Assembly: GCF_009664855.1 (NCBI RefSeq)
Contig: NZ_CP045928.1
Coordinates: forward strand, 2,474,049-2,538,048
DNA length: 64,000 nucleotides
Direction of reading: 5' to 3'
DNA from: Flavobacterium sp. SLB02
Lineage (GTDB): Bacteria; Bacteroidota; Bacteroidia; Flavobacteriales; Flavobacteriaceae
Below, in pieces: positions 16,926-25,001 of this stretch (position 1 is the first letter of the stretch; each line of letters opens with the position of its first letter). A program made the position numbers and the translations under genes. Under the pieces are notes generated by a model. It was not told where the DNA came from, made no database searches, and saw nothing but the letters and a program-made list of their open reading frames with translations.

Positions 16926-18431
16926 TTATTTTAGAAGCCACATTACAGCGTTAATATCATCTGTACCTCCATATTGTCGGGCTAATGCGGCTTTTACATT
17001 TTCGGAATTGTTGTCAAATTCTCCCTGAGAATATTTCCATCTCATCGGGATTTTTCCTCCGTTTTTATTCGCCGGCCCCACATTAAAAGCAGGAATTCCT
17101 GTTCTTCTGAAATTGAAGTAAGCTTCTCTTTCAGAATTTTGAAAAAAGGCTACGTACTTTTGCGTTAAGATTTGTTCTAAACCGTTTGCATTATTTCCTT
17201 TATAAACAATATTTGGGCTGGCTAAAAAAGTTGTAATATCTGCACTGCTCACGGCATAAAAATCCATAGATGCTTTTATTCCTTTGTTGTAAAAATCAGC
17301 GGCATCACCGGCGATCCATCCTCTGTTTATCGCTTCAGCAATGATAAACTGCTGCTCTGCGTAACCAATTAAAGTATAGGCTTCCCCAACATAAGAGCTG
17401 TAATATCTTTTTTCGTTAGGATAAGACAATTTTCCCTGATCTGATGCTACCTGCATTGGTCCTTGCTCATCTCCTGTATTCGCAGCTATATAAGCATTCA
17501 TATTTAGAGGATCTGCACTGTTAAAATAAAAAGCAGCAGGATCGGCAACTTTGTATATTCTGGGATCATTATTCGCTTTTAGAATATTCAAATAAGTTCC
17601 GGCCATAACATTTCTGTTTCGGTTACGACCAAAGTTTCCTGGATTAAAAGGAAAATTGTTCAGGTTTTCATCCGAAAAATTTCGTTTCATATTGTCCTCA
17701 ATTCCTGTCATTAAAGGATATTTTGACGGATTTTCGATCATTTGCTTCAACTCACTGGTAACATTTATATCTGCTGTTTTTTTGCTTAAGCTGATTAATA
17801 CTCTTAAATGAAAAACATTGATTGCTTTTTGCCATTTGTCAAGATCTCCGTTGTATAAAAAATCACCTTCGACAATACCGGTTCCTACTTCAGCCTTTGC
17901 TGCTGTAATTTGATCATTAGCATCGTTTAGGAGTTTTAAAACTTCGATGTATACGTCTTTCTGAGTATCGTATTTTGGCTGAGTTACTGGCGTGCTGCTA
18001 TTTGCTTTTAATGCGTCTGACATTGGAATGTCTCCCATTCTTTTTGACATATAGTCGAAGAAATAAGCCTTGAAAAATTTAGCTAATGCGCCATATTTAT
18101 TCTTGGAATCCAATTTTGCAGCTTCTTTTTCCATTGCCATAACATTAGATAAAGTCGTATAACGCAAAGGCCCTGAACCCCAATTGTAATCTTGTTCTCC
18201 GTAGTAATCAAATGAAATTGCCCAGAACTGGTTGTCCCTTTGCGCACCTGACCAAGGCCCTTCGTCATCTACATTATTCATTACTCTTAAAACCTCTGTT
18301 AAAAGCATCGACGGAGGAACGCTTGTCGCTTTGTTTGGATCATCGGCTAAATCTTCAAAATTTGTACAAGATCCTGCAATCAAAACCATTGCAACAATCA
18401 ATATAGCCTTATATAGTTGTATTGTTTTCAT
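16926..18431 (-). CDS. SusD/RagB-family outer-membrane substrate-binding lipoprotein
   Basis: The protein has 501 residues. The SPII signal ends VLIAGSC (Cys22), then TNFEDLADDPNKATSVPPSMLLTEVL, typical of the SusD-like_2 group. TPR helices and the closing section with FFQNSEREAYFNFRRTGIPAF and GGKIPMRWKYSQGEFDNNSEN are characteristic. SusD proteins cap the SusC channel on the cell surface and capture the ligand. It follows its SusC partner after 11 bp. The neighbourhood of C-P bond enzymes implies the ligand is a phosphonate-bearing oligomer rather than a plain sugar. Confidence 0.93.
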   Translation of the reverse strand: MKTIQLYKAILIVAMVLIAGSCTNFEDLADDPNKATSVPPSMLLTEVLRVMNNVDDEGPWSGAQRDNQFWAISFDYYGEQDYNWGSGPLRYTTLSNVMAMEKEAAKLDSKNKYGALAKFFKAYFFDYMSKRMGDIPMSDALKANSSTPVTQPKYDTQKDVYIEVLKLLNDANDQITAAKAEVGTGIVEGDFLYNGDLDKWQKAINVFHLRVLISLSKKTADINVTSELKQMIENPSKYPLMTGIEDNMKRNFSDENLNNFPFNPGNFGRNRNRNVMAGTYLNILKANNDPRIYKVADPAAFYFNSADPLNMNAYIAANTGDEQGPMQVASDQGKLSYPNEKRYYSSYVGEAYTLIGYAEQQFIIAEAINRGWIAGDAADFYNKGIKASMDFYAVSSADITTFLASPNIVYKGNNANGLEQILTQKYVAFFQNSEREAYFNFRRTGIPAFNVGPANKNGGKIPMRWKYSQGEFDNNSENVKAALARQYGGTDDINAVMWLLK

Positions 18432-18442
18432 TTTTACTGGTA

Positions 18443-21400
18443 TTAAAATTTTAAGTTTAAGTTGATACCATAACTTTTTACGGTTGGAGTTTGAAGCGGC
18501 GAATCACTCTCATTTAAAAACTGATCTAAATCGATGTTTTTGTGCTTAGAAAAATAAAGTAAATCTCTACCAACTAATGAGATAGAAGCATTTTCTATAA
18601 ACGATTGTTTTATAAAAGAAGCTGGCAAAGTATACGTTAAGCTTATTTCTCGCAGCTTAAAAAACGTTTTATCGATAATATTGGCTGCATAATTACCATG
18701 ATAGGATTTGGCATAATCCTGATAATACATTTTGGTTGTATTTTGAGCAAAAGTTCTGGTATCGCTAATCGTATTTCCCTGTCCGTCGGTAATCAATTGT
18801 CCACCCGTTATTACCACTCCGTCTGTTACGTATGATTTTACACCAATAACATCATTGGCACGTTCGGGAGTATTACTATCTGCATGTCGGCCACTCTGCC
18901 ACATTTTTTGGTTGACATAGTTTTCAATTTTTCCTCCGTATCGTCCATCAAAAGTAAAATTCAGTGCTATATTTTTATAGCTCACATTGTTGGTAATACC
19001 CATTGACCAGTCTGGAGCTTTATATCCTACTTTTGTCTGATACGGATTGACAAGTGGTTTTCCGTCATTTCCAACAATCAGTTTACCATCATTCGTTCTC
19101 ATGAAATCATTAATATAAAAAGCATCTACACGCTCTCCTATTTTAATTCTTCCGTTGTTTTCTATTCCTTTATACACTTCTTTTAAGTACTCTTTGTAAG
19201 TTGACCAGTTAACAGTAAAATCCCAATTGAAAGAATTGCTTTTTAGAGGTTTTACAAATAATGAAACTTCGATACCTTTTGTTTTTGTTGTAATTCCGTT
19301 TTGTTTACTTCCCTGATATCCTGAAGTTTCTGAATACTTTAAATCAAAAATCTGTGGTCCGTTTGTATTTTCATAATACGTCACATCAAAACCAAATCTG
19401 TTTTTAAGCATTCTGGTTTCCATACCAAATTCAATCGAAGAGTTAAATGCAGGCTCTAAATCTTTATTCGATAAAATTTCAGAAACATAAGCTGCATTAT
19501 ATGTTTTTCCTCCTACTGTAAAAGGATCTCTAAGCTTGTAAGTATCTAAGTTGCTGTAGATATCCAATGATCCTCCCACTTTTGCATACGAGGTTCTTAC
19601 TTTTAAGAAATCTACTAACGGAATTTTTACTACTTCGCTCAAAACTGCACTTAAACCAACTGACGGATAGAAAAAAGTATTGTTTTGCTCGGGAAGTCTT
19701 GAATCTGTATCAAATCTTCCTGTTGCACCCAGGAATAAAAAGGATTTATAAGACAAATCCATAGATCCGTACCAGCTGTACGTTTGAAAATGGCTGTTGA
19801 AATTTGTAGGCTGAACCGGAGTTTGAGAGTTGCTTAAAGTGTATAGTCCCGGTATGATCAAATAATTTGTAGAGGCAAAAGAATTACGGGCTTTATCAAT
19901 ATTGATATTAGCTCCAAGAGTTGCCTTTACCTCAAAATTGCTGATTGTTTTATGGTAATTTACCATTAAATCAGAATAATTTTTGAATCCGTAGTTGTAT
20001 TCTTCCTTATAATCTCCCTGTCCTTTTTCTCTGTCATAAGTAGTCATCGAATATGGGAATTTTTCATTTTTAAACAAATTCGTTACCGCCATATTTGTTC
20101 TCACCATCATATCAAAATCACTGCTGAACTTGTGATTAATACTTATTTGTCCCGAATAATCATTTTTGTAATATCCTCTTAACCATTCATAAGCCATAAA
20201 ATAAGGATTGTTGTAACGAGTATATTCAAAATTCTTTTGCTGTATACCTTCTTTTCCTTTTTGCCAGTAGTCTCTTAAATCTCTAATATCATAATCAGCA
20301 CCACCCCAGATTAGCATATTATAGATATAACTATTTGGTCCGTATTGCACATTTGGATTGTTTGGGGAAGTTTGAAAGCTAAAATTAGAGCTTGCATCAA
20401 CCCATGTGTTATCGCTAAGATTGTATCTTCCGCTTAAATTAAAATTGTAAATATTTAATTTTGTATTCGGGTTGATTCCTTCCTGATGCGTATTCGAAAG
20501 TGAGAATCTTATATTCCCTTTTTCAAAGTTTGAAGCAAGTGCTAAGTTGTTGGTCGTAAGAAGCCCCGTTTCCATAAAATTCTTAAAATTGTCTTTTCCT
20601 CTTGCCTGCCATGGGGTTGCAATTAATTTTCCATCTGCACCCATAGGACTGTCATATTGTGTAATTAACTGTCCGTCGAATCTTGGTCCCCATTGATCGT
20701 AATCAGCATCATTGATACCGCCACCTTTACCATCAACAAAAGCATAATTTCCGTAAGAACCAGGGCCATATGCGTTTTGTGTTTTTGGCAAAGCATTGTA
20801 ACCACCCTGAAACATGGTATTATGGTTAAACTCTACTACAAAATCTTTTTTATTTTGCGTACCTCTTTTTGTAGTAATCTGAATGGCTCCGTTTCCTCCC
20901 ACAGATCCGTAAAGTGCTGCAGCATTGGCACCTTTCAGTACATTTATACTTTCGATATCGTCAGGGCTTATATTCCAGGTATCGGTTCCTAAAGGCACAC
21001 CATCGACAACTATCAAAGGTTTTTTTCCTCTTAAATATAAGTTGGGACTGCTAAAAAATTCAGGCGACGCCGCTACAACCAATCCGGAAACTTTTCCTGA
21101 TAAAGAGTTCATTACGTTTGCATCTCTTCCTTTTGTTAAGTCGCCTGGAACTTCTTGTACAGAATAACTTAACTTTTTCTTTTCTTTTTTAATACCAAGA
21201 GCCGTTACGACAACTTCATCTAAATTCTGAGAATCAGGTTTTAGAGAAATTACACCCGTTTTTTTACCTCCCGGATTAAAATTAGCTGTTACATATCCCA
21301 AGTAAGAGACAACAAGCTGCTCATTACCTTGTGGTAATTCAATTTCAAAACTTCCATTAAAATCTGTTGTAATTGCCGAAGTTGTTCCTTTAATAAGAAC

Positions 21401-21526
21401 AGATACTCCAGGTAATGGTTCATTTAGTTCATCTACTACTTTTCCTTTAAAAGTAGCAGTCTGGGCAACAATTAATGATGACACCAACATCATTAATAGA
21501 ATCATTAAAGTTTTAAAATTTTTCAT
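18443..21526 (-). CDS. SusC/RagA-family TonB-dependent outer-membrane transporter
   Basis: This 1027-residue protein has a signal peptide at about 1-21, then a CarboxypepD_reg-like domain (ATFKGKVVDELNEPLPGVSVLIKGTTSAITTD start, about 24-110). A TonB-box-like DEVVVTALGI lies near 104-113, followed by a plug domain with SLSGKVSGLVV and VLKGANAAALYGS, then a large barrel ending YGINLNLKF. It is the first gene of the operon; the next gene is 11 bp away. It is the energised importer for the SusD-bound ligand. Two identical palindromes flank the likely promoter just upstream of its start. Confidence 0.95.
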   Translation of the reverse strand: MKNFKTLMILLMMLVSSLIVAQTATFKGKVVDELNEPLPGVSVLIKGTTSAITTDFNGSFEIELPQGNEQLVVSYLGYVTANFNPGGKKTGVISLKPDSQNLDEVVVTALGIKKEKKKLSYSVQEVPGDLTKGRDANVMNSLSGKVSGLVVAASPEFFSSPNLYLRGKKPLIVVDGVPLGTDTWNISPDDIESINVLKGANAAALYGSVGGNGAIQITTKRGTQNKKDFVVEFNHNTMFQGGYNALPKTQNAYGPGSYGNYAFVDGKGGGINDADYDQWGPRFDGQLITQYDSPMGADGKLIATPWQARGKDNFKNFMETGLLTTNNLALASNFEKGNIRFSLSNTHQEGINPNTKLNIYNFNLSGRYNLSDNTWVDASSNFSFQTSPNNPNVQYGPNSYIYNMLIWGGADYDIRDLRDYWQKGKEGIQQKNFEYTRYNNPYFMAYEWLRGYYKNDYSGQISINHKFSSDFDMMVRTNMAVTNLFKNEKFPYSMTTYDREKGQGDYKEEYNYGFKNYSDLMVNYHKTISNFEVKATLGANINIDKARNSFASTNYLIIPGLYTLSNSQTPVQPTNFNSHFQTYSWYGSMDLSYKSFLFLGATGRFDTDSRLPEQNNTFFYPSVGLSAVLSEVVKIPLVDFLKVRTSYAKVGGSLDIYSNLDTYKLRDPFTVGGKTYNAAYVSEILSNKDLEPAFNSSIEFGMETRMLKNRFGFDVTYYENTNGPQIFDLKYSETSGYQGSKQNGITTKTKGIEVSLFVKPLKSNSFNWDFTVNWSTYKEYLKEVYKGIENNGRIKIGERVDAFYINDFMRTNDGKLIVGNDGKPLVNPYQTKVGYKAPDWSMGITNNVSYKNIALNFTFDGRYGGKIENYVNQKMWQSGRHADSNTPERANDVIGVKSYVTDGVVITGGQLITDGQGNTISDTRTFAQNTTKMYYQDYAKSYHGNYAANIIDKTFFKLREISLTYTLPASFIKQSFIENASISLVGRDLLYFSKHKNIDLDQFLNESDSPLQTPTVKSYGINLNLKF

Positions 21527-21541
21527 TGGCTTATTAAATAG

Positions 21542-21596
21542 TTACTATTAGTAATTTTTTATACCACAAATGTGTAAATATATTTACTATTAGTAA
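21542..21596. promoter_or_regulatory. twin 13-bp palindromic operators flanking the susC promoter
   Basis: TTACTATTAGTAA occurs at 21542-21554 and again, identically, at 21584-21596. Start-to-start distance is 42 bp, four helical turns. On the minus strand a near-consensus -7 element CACATTTG (21574-21567) lies between them, and the proximal copy sits 16 bp upstream of the susC start codon. This is the arrangement expected for cooperative or looping repression. The cognate regulator is not identified. Confidence 0.7.
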
Positions 21597-21738
21597 ACTT
21601 TTTGATTTTAAGAAATCTTTAACAGGCCTTTATTGAATCATCAAATTAATGTTACCAAAAACCACTATATTGATTTTTTTTGATTAAAATCAACCTTTAT
21701 AATTTGTCCAATATGTAAAATAGTAAGAGTTCCGCGCG

Positions 21739-21900
21739 ATGGAGATAATGAAAGATGTCTACCTTAATATTATTGAAATTGAATATGAAGTACGGATTTC
21801 AATTATTTCAGCAGTACTACTTTTTACCAATTGGCAAATATGCGGTCAGCCAAGTTTATGCGATGTAGCTATTTCAGGAGATTTAAAAACTGAAAATTAA
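21739..21900 (+). CDS. possible small protein, 53 residues
   Basis: An ATG-initiated frame of 53 residues begins MEIMKDVYLNIIEIEYEVR and ends KTEN, with a central hydrophobic stretch ISIISAVLLF. I recognise no family. It lies in the 463-bp gap between susC and the next clear gene and is divergent from susC. It may be a real small gene, a remnant, or chance. No convincing promoter was seen directly upstream. Confidence 0.25.
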   Translation: MEIMKDVYLNIIEIEYEVRISIISAVLLFTNWQICGQPSLCDVAISGDLKTEN

Positions 21901-21989
21901 ATAACTTTTGAGCAGAAATGATATAAATATTTCCTTGTAGTGTCTTATTAAATTTGGATTACAAAACATCAAACTTAAAGACAATCAAC

Positions 21990-22202
21990 ATGATAACGAC
22001 TTACTACGATAATTACCGTCAGCAAACATCTCTATTTTCAGGATCACAAATGTTTATGGAAAAACATGAACGCAACCACCTTGATCACACTTACGAATCT
22101 GTAAATGAACCTTTATTGTGCTTTAGTAAAGACTCTAATTATCCTGATGGTGAATTCTGTAGTGCGCTTGAAGAAAAAGCTCACGGAGATTTTCTATTGT
22201 AA
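21990..22202 (+). CDS. small protein of unknown function
   Basis: The open frame extends back to 21954, but the ATG at 21990 (MITTYYDNYRQQTSLF) is preceded by an A-rich leader and is the more natural start, giving 70 residues. The protein is soluble and rich in His, Tyr, Glu and Asp, with KHERNHLDHTYE and an ending AHGDFLL. Two Cys are present. No family is recognised. A hairpin follows at 22278-22316, shared with the convergent gene. Function unknown. Confidence 0.45.
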   Translation: MITTYYDNYRQQTSLFSGSQMFMEKHERNHLDHTYESVNEPLLCFSKDSNYPDGEFCSALEEKAHGDFLL

Positions 22203-22277
22203 TGATGATCAAAAGTAACTTTACAAAAATTGTAAATTATAATGTGCGCCGTCAAGATGAAGCATAAACAAATAATA

Positions 22278-22316
22278 AATTGAAAGAATTAGCCAGGGCG
22301 ACCAATTCTTTCAATT
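22278..22316. terminator. hairpin between convergent genes, probable bidirectional terminator
   Basis: AATTGAAAGAATT (22278-22290) is the exact reverse complement of AATTCTTTCAATT (22304-22316). It lies directly after the stop of the minus-strand NTF2-like gene. Flanking T-runs are short, so termination strength is uncertain. Confidence 0.55.
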
Positions 22317-22322
22317 AAAAAA

Positions 22323-22703
22323 CTACTCAGACAATTCTGTTTCGGTATGCAATACACAAATCCAGTTGTTTTTTTCTTTGATCCAGGTCGAAGTGCAGGC
22401 ACATTTCATGGGAGCTTTTTGTTTATTGTCTGCTATTCCTAATTCTATCAAATAGGCTATCACTGCCGTATTTTCAGCAACCAATTGCGCTTCTATATCA
22501 GAAAAATTCAATATTTGTATTTTATCTCCCTCTCCTGATTCAAACATTTTTTTAAATTTGGCTTCATTTACAGTTTGTACACCATTTTTTCCGGCTATAA
22601 TACAAGGAAAACCAGTTAGTTTTTTTACCGTTTCATAATCATGATTTTCCATTCCGTGCCAATATTTTTTTTCCAGTTCAATTATTTGCGTTTCCATAAT
22701 CAT
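22323..22703 (-). CDS. NTF2-like / SnoaL-type small protein
   Basis: The 126-residue protein shows a cone-like alpha+beta pattern: helix EKKYWHGMENHDYETVKKLTG, then strands around CIIAGKNGVQTV, helix AKFKKMFES and terminal strands TAVIAYLIELG and TSTWIKEKNNWICVLHTETE. The closing pattern is that of DUF4440/SnoaL-like proteins. Members bind small ligands or act as isomerases, but none of the known catalytic residues can be assigned confidently. The start could be Met1 or Met3. It is a single gene with no obvious operon partner. Confidence 0.6.
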   Translation of the reverse strand: MIMETQIIELEKKYWHGMENHDYETVKKLTGFPCIIAGKNGVQTVNEAKFKKMFESGEGDKIQILNFSDIEAQLVAENTAVIAYLIELGIADNKQKAPMKCACTSTWIKEKNNWICVLHTETELSE

Positions 22704-22941
22704 TTCTTTTTAGTTAAACAGTTCTTACAAAGTTCAAATTAATATTAAAATGACTTTACACTTTTAACAAAGATTTAATTGATGGAAAAACTACTTAAAT
22801 AATTGTACCTCAATTTATTGAATCTCATTTATAAAAATTTATCCAACATGATAATTTGACAACAAATAGACGCTTAAATATAAAACAAACCATCAGTATA
22901 TGTCTAATTTTGAATCTCTTAACCATTCAAAAATAAGCGTC

Positions 22942-23166
22942 ATGAAAAACTCCACCCCAAACAACAACGAGAATCTTAAAAAATGTCCTTATGAAACCCT
23001 TATTTATGGCAATAAAACCGACATGGTTTACAGAAAACAATATAAAGGCGACTGGGGACACTGGGATGACCTTTCTGATAATGCTATCCCATGCTCAAAT
23101 TCATATGAAACAAACAATATGAAAAATACTGCCTCATCACAGGCAAAGTCAAAAACAGAAAACTAG
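22942..23166 (+). CDS. small hydrophilic protein of unknown function
   Basis: The frame is open from an ATG at 22900, but TAATTTTG at 22905-22912 matches the -7 promoter box, which favours the second ATG at 22942 (MKNSTPNNNENLKKCPYETL), giving 74 residues. The protein is rich in Asn, Lys and Ser and contains YRKQYKGDWGHWDDLSDNAIPC. No family is recognised. It is convergent with the next gene, 27 bp between stops. If the longer start is used the protein has 88 residues. Confidence 0.45.
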   Translation: MKNSTPNNNENLKKCPYETLIYGNKTDMVYRKQYKGDWGHWDDLSDNAIPCSNSYETNNMKNTASSQAKSKTEN

Positions 23167-23193
23167 AATTCTAAATAGGATTATTTGTATCTG

Positions 23194-23925
23194 TTAGAAA
23201 TCCAGTAAACTCTTTCGGTATTTATCCATCATTGTTTTGAATAAATCCTTATTCGAAGGAGGCGAAAGAACAATTGCTTTAGAACCTGAGGATATCGATT
23301 CTTCGATATTGCCGATACTTGTACCGCCGGTTGCCATTATTGGAAAACCCGGAAAATTTACGGCAATGTCTTTCAGAATTTTATTGGTGTATTTTCCTCC
23401 CGTAACATGAAAAATATCGACTCCGGAATCTATTTTGCTTTTTAAAAATTTATAATCTGCAGAAGCAATACTGGCAATTATTGGTATCGAAATTTTTTTT
23501 CTTATCTTTTGTAGATCATTATTCTCAAATGGTATATTGACGATGATTCCCGCAGCACCCATTTCTTCGGCATATTGTGCCATTTCAAGAGATTTCTTTC
23601 CTCGTGTTGTTCCTCCTCCTACACCGCATATTACCGGTTTATTACAAAAATCGATCAGTGATTTTATAATTCTTGACGAAGGTGCAAAAGGATAAACAGC
23701 AAGAATTGCATCAGCATCATTGTTTTCAATAATCGCCATATCTGTCGAAAAAAGAAAGGATTTTAATTTTTGTTCTCCTATTAAAATACCTTCACAGTTT
23801 TTTTCGATTATTTCAGGAGTAGTAAGCGCTTTCTTTTCTCTTTTAGTTCCCCAAAAAAGCTTCTCTAAAAATGAAATTTTTCTTTTACTTCCCCATAATG
23901 AATCTGAATTTGAATTTGGCTGCAT
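23194..23925 (-). CDS. TIM-barrel protein of unknown specificity
   Basis: This 243-residue protein has the alternating strand-helix pattern of a beta/alpha barrel. It includes DADAILAVYPFAPS, KPVICGVGGGTTRGK, EEMGAAGIIVNIPF, ISIPIIASIAS, VDIFHVTGG and a phosphate-binding-like FPIMATGGTSIGNIEE near the C terminus. This resembles ThiG, KHG/KDPG-aldolase or indole-glycerol-phosphate synthase-type barrels, which bind phosphate at that loop. No catalytic residue set can be assigned. It stands alone, so the pathway is unknown. Confidence 0.55.
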   Translation of the reverse strand: MQPNSNSDSLWGSKRKISFLEKLFWGTKREKKALTTPEIIEKNCEGILIGEQKLKSFLFSTDMAIIENNDADAILAVYPFAPSSRIIKSLIDFCNKPVICGVGGGTTRGKKSLEMAQYAEEMGAAGIIVNIPFENNDLQKIRKKISIPIIASIASADYKFLKSKIDSGVDIFHVTGGKYTNKILKDIAVNFPGFPIMATGGTSIGNIEESISSGSKAIVLSPPSNKDLFKTMMDKYRKSLLDF

Positions 23926-24093
23926 ATTCGTATTTTTTGATTTTAGAAGCTAATATATTGTACTAAATTCTAAAAATTAAAGAATAGAAGATCCAAAATT
24001 CAATATTTGTAATGAAACAGGGAAAAATTGTAGTGAAACTATAAAGGGCGTTTTCAATCCCTAAGCGATTAAGACAACATCGCCAGAAAAAAT

Positions 24094-24444
24094 TTATTTG
24101 GAACTGAGTTCAATTACAAAAGCTTTTAGCTCGGCCATTTTACCATCGCGAAATCGCCAGGTGTCGCTATAAGAATAATCGACCAATTTACCGCTCTTAT
24201 CCTTAAGGCTGATTGTACCAATTGCGGTAACAAAATCATCTTCGGCGATGAGATATTCAACCTTGAATTTTGGCGGTTCCAGATATTCTATTGCCATATA
24301 TGCCCTAACCGCCTGTTTTCCCTCCAGAGTTTTATCCCCTACAAAAGTCCATTTGGTATCTTCAGTGCAAAAGGATAAAAAACCTTCATTATCACCATTG
24401 CTAACAGCTGCATTTGCTTTTTCCAGTATTGCTTTATTATTCAT
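24094..24444 (-). CDS. NTF2-like / SnoaL-type protein
   Basis: The protein has 116 residues starting with helix KAILEKANAAVSNGDNEGFLSF, then CTEDTKWTFVGDKTLEGKQAVRAYM, strands KFKVEYLIAEDDFVTAIGTISLKD and a final YSYSDTWRFRDGKMAELKAFVIEL. This is the classic nuclear-transport-factor-2-like arrangement shared by ketosteroid isomerases and limonene epoxide hydrolases. It is similar in length to the NTF2-like protein at 22323-22703 but clearly different in sequence. Its substrate is unknown. Confidence 0.75.
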   Translation of the reverse strand: MNNKAILEKANAAVSNGDNEGFLSFCTEDTKWTFVGDKTLEGKQAVRAYMAIEYLEPPKFKVEYLIAEDDFVTAIGTISLKDKSGKLVDYSYSDTWRFRDGKMAELKAFVIELSSK

Positions 24445-24524
24445 AACCTTTTATAATTAAACTTTTTACAAACTAGTTCAAACATTATCGTCTCAGTCTC
24501 GACGCGCTTTTTATCAAAAAAAAA

Positions 24525-24544
24525 TACCTGCTTCACAGCAGGTA
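24525..24544 (-). terminator. terminator of the cold-shock gene
   Basis: On the minus strand TACCTGCT pairs with AGCAGGTA around a GTGA loop and is followed by about nine T. It lies 25 bp after the stop. Confidence 0.85.
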
Positions 24545-24568
24545 CTTTAGATCATTTTTCATCATATA

Positions 24569-24760
24569 TTAAACGACAGAGACATTTACAGCATTAGGCC
24601 CTTTTTTGCCTTCTGCTATTTCGTAACGCACTTCGTCGTTCTCACGAATATTTTCTGATAAACCTGAAACGTGAACAAAAATTTCACTTCCACCGTTTTT
24701 TGGAGTAATAAATCCAAATCCTTTTTCTTCATTGAAGAATTTTACTGTACCTTCTTGCAT
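24569..24760 (-). CDS. cold-shock domain protein (CspA family)
   Basis: This is a 63-residue single cold-shock domain. RNP1 is visible as KGFGFITP (about 13-20) and RNP2 as EIFVHVSGL (about 26-34). It begins MQEGTVKFFNEE, the standard start. Csp proteins bind single-stranded RNA or DNA and melt RNA structures at low temperature. The 241-bp upstream gap (24761-25001) is AT-rich with a TTTTTTATTTTAG tract and could encode a long cold-responsive leader, but I see no defined structure there. It is monocistronic with its own terminator. Confidence 0.95.
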   Translation of the reverse strand: MQEGTVKFFNEEKGFGFITPKNGGSEIFVHVSGLSENIRENDEVRYEIAEGKKGPNAVNVSVV

Positions 24761-24961
24761 CTTATTAATTATTTATTGTTCATAAATGTACTACATTTTT
24801 CATCACGATGCTGAAAAAGAGTAAATTAGATTAAAAAAAAATGCATTTTTTTATTTTAGTGTCAAAATCACTGACTTAAACATACTTACGAAACCATTTG
24901 TTGTGCTTTAAATTAAGTCGCGAATGTTAGTTTTAAGGAATAGTGTATCGCCAAATGTCCC

Positions 24962-24993
24962 AAAAAAAAGCTGCTTTAGTATTAAGACAGCTT
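24962..24993 (-). terminator. terminator of the beta-propeller gene
   Basis: On the minus strand AAGCTG (24993-24988) pairs with CAGCTT (24973-24968), with extra pairing in the stem, followed by six or more T. It is 9 bp after the stop. Confidence 0.75.
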
Positions 24994-25001
24994 CTTTTTT
25001 G

